Translations under genes and position numbers: made by a program
In this document: positions 6,024 to 8,887 of the stretch, one piece after another
Layout of the letters: the number at the start of each line of letters is the position of its first letter
How positions within the stretch are numbered: the first letter of the stretch is position 1
The notes under the pieces: generated by a model
The model's input: only the letters and a program-made list of their open reading frames with translations
Database searches by the model: none
Told to the model about the DNA's origin: nothing
Assembly (NCBI GenBank): GCA_023427085.1
Contig: JAEZBO010000199.1
Location: forward strand, 1-8,887
Reading direction: 5' to 3'
Length of the DNA stretch: 8,887 nucleotides
From: Pseudomonadota bacterium
GTDB lineage: Bacteria > Pseudomonadota > Gammaproteobacteria > Burkholderiales > Burkholderiaceae_B

Positions 6024-6815
6024 TCATCGGGTGCCGGTCAGCGTGCGGAACAGCCCGCGCAGTTTTTGCTGGTGCGCGCCCTGCGCGAGCGTGCTGGCCG
6101 GATCAAGCCGCTCGCGCGCCAGTTCGCGGCTGCTGGCGTCGCGCAGGTCGATCTGATGCGTGACCGTGCCATGCCCGTACAGAAACGCCACGTCGGCCAG
6201 CGCCAGCACGTCCTCGACGTCGTGCGTGATCATCAGCATCGGCATGGCCTGGGCTTGCGCCAGTTCGGCAAGCTCCTGGCGCAGCGCCGCGCGCAGCATG
6301 GGATTGAGCGCGGCGAACGGCTCGTCCAGCAGCAGCGCGCGCGGCTCGCGGGCCAGTGCGCGGGCCAGCGCGACGCGTTGGCGCTGGCCGCCCGACAGCG
6401 TGGCCGGCCGGCTGTCGGCCATCTCCTCGAGCCCGAAGCTGCGCAGCAGCGCGTCGATGCGTTCGGCGTGCTCGCGCGAGGGCTGGCGGCGCAGCCAGTC
6501 GGTCAGGCCGAAGGCGACGTTCTGGCGCACGCTCAGGTGCGGAAACAAGGCGTAGTCCTGGAACAGGTAGCCGAGCTGGCGCGCGCGGGCCGGCACGTTT
6601 ACGCCGGCATCGCTGTCGTACAGCGTCTGGCCGGCGATCCGCACGTGGCCGCGCGCCGGCGTCAGCAGGCCGGCCACCGACTGCAGCGTCAGCGACTTGC
6701 CCGATCCCGATGGCCCGTACAGCGCCACGACCCGGGCGTCGGTCTGCAGCCGCAGCGCCAGGTCGAAGCGGCGCGCGCCATCGCTCACGCTCAGTTCGAA
6801 GTCCAGGTCCAGCAT
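6024..6815 (-). CDS. modC: Molybdate ABC transporter ATPase lacking the Mop/TOBE domain
   Basis: This 263-residue ABC ATPase should drive molybdate import with ModB and ModA. It has Walker A GPSGSGKS (34-41), Q-loop LFQDYALFPH (84-93), signature LSGGQRQR (140-147), Walker B LLLDEP (161-166) with catalytic E165, and the switch histidine H198 in MITHD. The D-loop reads AALN (168-171) instead of the usual SALD. The protein ends about 40 residues after the ATPase core, whereas E. coli ModC (about 352) carries a C-terminal Mop/TOBE domain that binds oxyanion; that domain is absent here. Start ATG 6815 lies 13 bp after the modA stop. The longer in-frame opening would overlap modA and is not preferred. 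Family (molybdate versus another oxyanion) rests mainly on the neighbouring modA and modB. Confidence 0.88.
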   Translation of the reverse strand: MLDLDFELSVSDGARRFDLALRLQTDARVVALYGPSGSGKSLTLQSVAGLLTPARGHVRIAGQTLYDSDAGVNVPARARQLGYLFQDYALFPHLSVRQNVAFGLTDWLRRQPSREHAERIDALLRSFGLEEMADSRPATLSGGQRQRVALARALAREPRALLLDEPFAALNPMLRAALRQELAELAQAQAMPMLMITHDVEDVLALADVAFLYGHGTVTHQIDLRDASSRELARERLDPASTLAQGAHQQKLRGLFRTLTGTR

Positions 6816-6828
6816 GCGTGGCGGGTCG

Positions 6829-7578
6829 TCAGGGCTGGCCGAAGCCGTAGCGCGCCAGCACCTGCTGGGCCTGCGGCTGGGCCAGGAAATCGATGAAGGC
6901 CTGGGCCTGCGGCTTGTGCCGGCTGTCACTCACCAGCGCGACCGGGTAGCTCACCGGATCGTGGCCGCTGGCGGTCAGCACGATGTTGAGCTTGTCGCCC
7001 AGCAGCGCCGCATCGGTGCGATAGACGAAGCCGGCCTCGACCTCGCCGCGGCTGACGTAGTCCAGCGCCTGGCGCACGCTGTCGGCCGCCACGATCTTGG
7101 CTTGCAGGGCGTCCCACAGCCCGGCGCTGGCAAGGGCCTGGCGGGTGTAGCGTCCGACCGGCACGGTCTCGACCTTGCCGACCGCGATGCGCCGGACCTC
7201 GGGTTTGCGCAGGTCTTGCAGTGTTTTCAGGCCCAGCGCGCCCTGCGCGGGTTCGACCATCACCAGGCTGTTGGAGACGAAGTCGCGGCGCGTGGCGCTG
7301 TCGATGCGGCCGGCAGCCGCGGCGCGGTCCATGGTGGCCTGGTCGGCGCTGGCGAACACATCGACCGGTGCGCCCTGGTCGATCTGCTGCAGCAGCACGC
7401 CCGATGCGGCGAAATTCAAGCGCAGCGTGATGCCGGGATGGGCCTGCTCGAACGAGGGGGCGAGCGCCTTGAAGGCGTCGGTCAGGCTGGCGGCGGCCGA
7501 GACGGTCAGCGACTGGGCGTTGGCCAGCCAGGGCAGGCAGGCGAGGGTGACGGCGGCGAGATAACGCGAGGGACGCAT
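6829..7578 (-). CDS. modA: Molybdate-binding periplasmic protein
   Basis: This 249-residue solute-binding protein should capture molybdate (possibly also tungstate) in the periplasm and deliver it to ModBC. A signal peptide ends at ANA|QS (cleavage after residue 21). The mature protein starts with the ModA signature LTVSAAASLTDAFKAL (24-39) and has ASGVLLQQIDQGAPVDVFAS (58-77), SNSLVMV (102-108), VETVPVGRY (136-144) and FVYRTDA (184-190). Comparison with the E. coli ModA site suggests ligand contacts at S31, S59, V141, V168 and Y186; all these positions are filled compatibly, so oxyanion binding is likely kept. ATG 7578 has a GGAG about seven bases upstream and lies 16 bp after the modB stop, so the gene is part of the same transcript. 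Selectivity for molybdate over tungstate cannot be told from sequence. Confidence 0.93.
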   Translation of the reverse strand: MRPSRYLAAVTLACLPWLANAQSLTVSAAASLTDAFKALAPSFEQAHPGITLRLNFAASGVLLQQIDQGAPVDVFASADQATMDRAAAAGRIDSATRRDFVSNSLVMVEPAQGALGLKTLQDLRKPEVRRIAVGKVETVPVGRYTRQALASAGLWDALQAKIVAADSVRQALDYVSRGEVEAGFVYRTDAALLGDKLNIVLTASGHDPVSYPVALVSDSRHKPQAQAFIDFLAQPQAQQVLARYGFGQP

Positions 7579-7594
7579 GGAGGGCTCCAGAGGA

Positions 7595-8269
7595 TCAGCG
7601 TAGCGATAGATAACGGTTGGACAGCACCAGGATGGCGATGGACAGCACCGAGGTCACGATCACCAGCAGCATCGCCAGGTCGCCATGACCGGCCTGCACG
7701 GCGTCGTAGATCGCCATCGACAAGGTCTGGGTCTGTTGCGGGATCGAGCCGGCAACCATCAGCGACGCGCCGAACTCGCCCATCGCGCGGGCGAAGGCCA
7801 GCAGCGTGCCGGCCAGGATGCCGGGCCAGGCCAGCGGCAGCGTCACGCGCATGAAGGTCGAGAGCGCCGACTGGCCCAGCGTGCCGGCGGCCTGCTCGTA
7901 GTGGCGGTCGACGTGGGCGAACGCGGCGCTGGACGACTTGAGCACCAGCGGCAGCGCGACGATGGCCGACGCGACGACCGCGCCGTGCCAGCTGAAGATG
8001 AGGGTGTAGTCCAGGTGTTCGCGCAGCCATGCACCCAGCGGGCTGCGGCGGCCCGCCGCGACCAGGATGGCATAGCCGATCACGGTGGGCGGCAGCACCA
8101 GCGGCAGCATCAGCACCGCCTCGAGCACGCTGCTGCCCCAGAAGCGCTTGCGCGCGAACAGCCAGCCCAGCGCCACCCCCGCGACCAGCGCAAGCAGCGT
8201 GGCGACGAATGCGACTTTCAGCGAGAGGGTCAGCGGCGACCAGTCGGTGGTCGCGATCAAGTCAGCCAT
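7595..8269 (-). CDS. modB: Molybdate ABC transporter permease
   Basis: This 224-residue inner-membrane protein should form the dimeric molybdate channel. Hydrophobic segments are seen at about 14-38, 48-72, 92-110, 144-162 and 196-217, giving the five-helix pattern typical of ModB. The conserved EAA loop that docks on ModC is at about 124-152 (EQAAGTLGQSALSTF, then RVTLPLAWPGILAG). LPLVLPPTVIGYAILV (55-70) and ARAMGEFGASLMVAG (160-174) are further family hallmarks, and length is normal. No Shine-Dalgarno precedes ATG 8269. A ModE-like operator overlaps the start region, and a five-codon reading frame (8262-8276) straddles the start. It is the first transporter gene of the operon, placed before modA, unlike the usual A-B-C order. 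Confidence 0.93.
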   Translation of the reverse strand: MADLIATTDWSPLTLSLKVAFVATLLALVAGVALGWLFARKRFWGSSVLEAVLMLPLVLPPTVIGYAILVAAGRRSPLGAWLREHLDYTLIFSWHGAVVASAIVALPLVLKSSSAAFAHVDRHYEQAAGTLGQSALSTFMRVTLPLAWPGILAGTLLAFARAMGEFGASLMVAGSIPQQTQTLSMAIYDAVQAGHGDLAMLLVIVTSVLSIAILVLSNRYLSLR

Positions 8270-8276
8270 TCGTCAT
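8262..8276 (-). other. Tiny upstream reading frame overlapping the modB start
   Basis: ATG ACG AAT GGC TGA reads in another frame across the modB start codon: its ATG (8276-8274) lies 7 bases upstream and its stop (8264-8262) lies just inside modB. If translated it could compete with or feed re-initiation at modB. It may equally be chance. Confidence 0.2.
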
Positions 8277-8297
8277 GTTCGGTGGAATATAACGAAT
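8268..8297. promoter_or_regulatory. ModE-type operator overlapping modB start
   Basis: The half sites ATTCGTCATGT (8268-8278) and ATATAACGAAT (8287-8297) form an imperfect inverted repeat matching at 9 of 11 positions around an 8-bp spacer. The core CGTYATRT - 8 bp - ATATAACG has the same form as the ModE operator of the E. coli mod operon. Read on the minus strand, the right half contains TATATT (8291-8286), a good -10 hexamer for modB; no proper -35 is seen. Bound regulator would therefore cover the promoter, consistent with repression when molybdate is plentiful. Confidence 0.6.
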
Positions 8298-8334
8298 TGT
8301 CGCACAAGGCCGCCGCCGGCGGGAGGGGCGCCGT

Positions 8335-8688
8335 TCAGCCGGGTCGGGCCAGCAGGGCGGAGAGTTCGCCGATCTCGTGCGCCGCCGCGGCGTAGGCCGC
8401 CGCTTCGATGGCGCGGTAGTGGCGGATCACGGCGGCGCCGGTGTCGGTCAGCTGCGTGCCGCCACCTTGCGCGCCGCCCGCCGCGGTTTCGACCGCCGGC
8501 GACTTCAGGCCACGATTGGTCTCGTCGATCAGCAGCCAGGCGCGCCGGTACGACATGCCCAGCTCGCGCGCGGCGGCCGAGATCGAACCTGTCCGGCCGA
8601 TGGCTTCGAGCAGCGCGACCTTGCCGGGACCGACGGCGATCAACTGATCCTGGTAGAGGCGCAGGCGGAACTGGACTTTGGCGGACAT
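8335..8688 (-). CDS. One-domain ModE-type winged-helix regulator
   Basis: This 117-residue protein matches only the N-terminal DNA-binding half of ModE. GPGKVALLEAI (20-30) leads into the helix-turn-helix GRTGSISAAARELGMSYRRA (31-50) and the recognition/dimer region WLLIDETNRGL (51-61). A glycine-rich wing (65-79) and LTDTG (80-84) follow, then a short helical tail to the end. The C-terminal pair of Mop domains that bind molybdate in E. coli ModE (about 262 residues) is missing, and the frame ends cleanly rather than by an evident break. The likely target is the palindrome at 8268-8297, directly between it and modB. The stop is 65 bp upstream of the modB start. How molybdate would be sensed is open. 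The name ModE-like is safe; calling it modE outright is less so. Confidence 0.85.
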   Translation of the reverse strand: MSAKVQFRLRLYQDQLIAVGPGKVALLEAIGRTGSISAAARELGMSYRRAWLLIDETNRGLKSPAVETAAGGAQGGGTQLTDTGAAVIRHYRAIEAAAYAAAAHEIGELSALLARPG

Positions 8689-8712
8689 GGCAGCAGGGGC
8701 AGGAAGGCTGGG

Positions 8713-8747
8713 TGGTCCGATTCTCTCATAGGGCCTATGATGGTCCG
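8713..8747. promoter_or_regulatory. Palindrome flanked by direct repeats in regulator/lipoprotein gap
   Basis: TCATAGG (8726-8732), a central G, and CCTATGA (8734-8740) form a perfect 7-bp inverted repeat. It is bracketed by the direct repeat TGGTCCG at 8713-8719 and 8741-8747. The right arm holds TATGAT (8736-8741), a fair -10 for the lipoprotein gene at 8771. The position, in an 82-bp divergent gap, suits an operator serving one or both genes. It does not resemble the ModE box at 8268-8297. Confidence 0.4.
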
Positions 8748-8770
8748 CAGATCAACCGTAGGAGAGTTTT

Positions 8771-8887
8771 ATGAGGATCATCGCTAATTGGTGCGCGCCG
8801 CTGGTGCTGTTGGCCGGCCTGGCGGGCTGCGCCGGCTCGGGCCAGTCGGGCGCGGGCGCCAGCGGGCGCGGGGGGGGGGTTTAAACA
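8771..8887 (+). CDS. Lipoprotein, N-terminal part, disrupted by window end
   Basis: The ATG at 8771 is preceded by GGAGAG (8761-8766) four bases upstream, a good ribosome binding site. The protein opens MRIIANWCAPLVLLAGLAGC: a lipoprotein signal with lipobox LAGC (17-20), then a small-residue linker (AGSGQSGAGASG). It is therefore an exported lipoprotein of unknown role. As written the frame reaches TAA at 8882-8884 after 37 codons, but the last residues come from a run of ten G (8870-8879) joined to GTTTAAAC, which looks artificial. The true gene most likely continues beyond the window, so the 3' end given here is the window edge, not a real stop. It is transcribed divergently from the ModE-like regulator. 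Confidence 0.65.
8870..8887. other. Poly-G run and GTTTAAAC at window end, probable artefact
   Basis: Ten consecutive G (8870-8879) run straight into the 8-bp palindrome GTTTAAAC (8879-8886, the PmeI recognition sequence) and a final A. The AT-only core is out of keeping with the GC-rich linker just before it. Together with its position at the extreme end, this suggests a linker, vector or sequencing artefact. Confidence 0.5.

Noticed and set aside
6816..6929. N-terminal extension of ModC to 6929
   Set aside because: The extra 38 residues overlap the modA coding sequence and resemble no ATPase; ATG 6815 gives a standard N-terminus 13 bp after modA.
5856..7854. Long plus-strand frames opposite modC, modA and modB
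   Set aside because: These are shadows of conserved transporter genes; translations lack domains and are rich in glutamine, arginine and histidine.
8302..8307. TTGTGC (minus strand) as -35 for modB
   Set aside because: Its spacing to the TATATT -10 is only 10 bp, too short for a normal promoter.
1..8887. CRISPR arrays, tRNA or rRNA genes, insertion sequences, riboswitches (including cyclic-di-GMP and molybdenum cofactor types)
   Set aside because: No repeat-spacer pattern, cloverleaf, terminal inverted repeats with transposase, or recognisable riboswitch core was seen; gaps are short and mostly explained by promoters or hairpins.

Overview
The window is high-GC, densely packed bacterial DNA. 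Gene content and sequence style (arginine- and alanine-rich proteins, short gaps, a DUF2244 gene, a yfiRNB set) suggest a betaproteobacterium, probably Burkholderiales of the Bordetella/Achromobacter kind. That placement is inference from overall resemblance; no marker gene here proves it.

Layout, left to right. Positions 1-246 (minus) are the 5' part of an NAD(P)HX epimerase gene (nnr/yjeF family), cut by the window edge. A divergent AT-rich gap (247-512) separates it from a membrane-anchored diguanylate cyclase (513-1655, plus), which is followed by a strong hairpin at 1711-1735. A DUF2244 membrane protein (1799-2323, plus) converges, with a 4-bp gap, on tag, 3-methyladenine DNA glycosylase I (2328-2918, minus). 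A 148-bp divergent promoter region then leads into a tight plus-strand cluster: yfiR (3067-3660), yfiN (3657-4943) and yfiB (4937-5428), with overlapping reading frames, then yajQ (5456-5938) 27 bp further on. This cluster reads as a cyclic-di-GMP module: YfiB (outer membrane) and YfiR (periplasm) control YfiN (inner-membrane diguanylate cyclase), and YajQ is a protein from a family with reported cyclic-di-GMP-binding members.

The right third is a minus-strand molybdate uptake locus. In transcription order it holds a one-domain ModE-type regulator (8335-8688), modB permease (7595-8269), modA binding protein (6829-7578) and modC ATPase (6024-6815). The order B-A-C is not the classical A-B-C, and neither ModC nor the regulator carries the C-terminal Mop/TOBE molybdate-binding domain. 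A good ModE-type operator palindrome (8268-8297) lies directly over the modB start.

Divergent from the regulator, a lipoprotein gene starts at 8771 and runs into a run of ten G and a PmeI-type GTTTAAAC sequence at the very end of the window. That end looks like a contig or cloning artefact. I found no tRNA, rRNA, CRISPR array, insertion sequence or phage gene. The most interesting items are the yfiRNB-yajQ linkage, the two diguanylate cyclases with different inhibitory sites, and the molybdate locus that lacks any molybdate-sensing domain while keeping a ModE operator.
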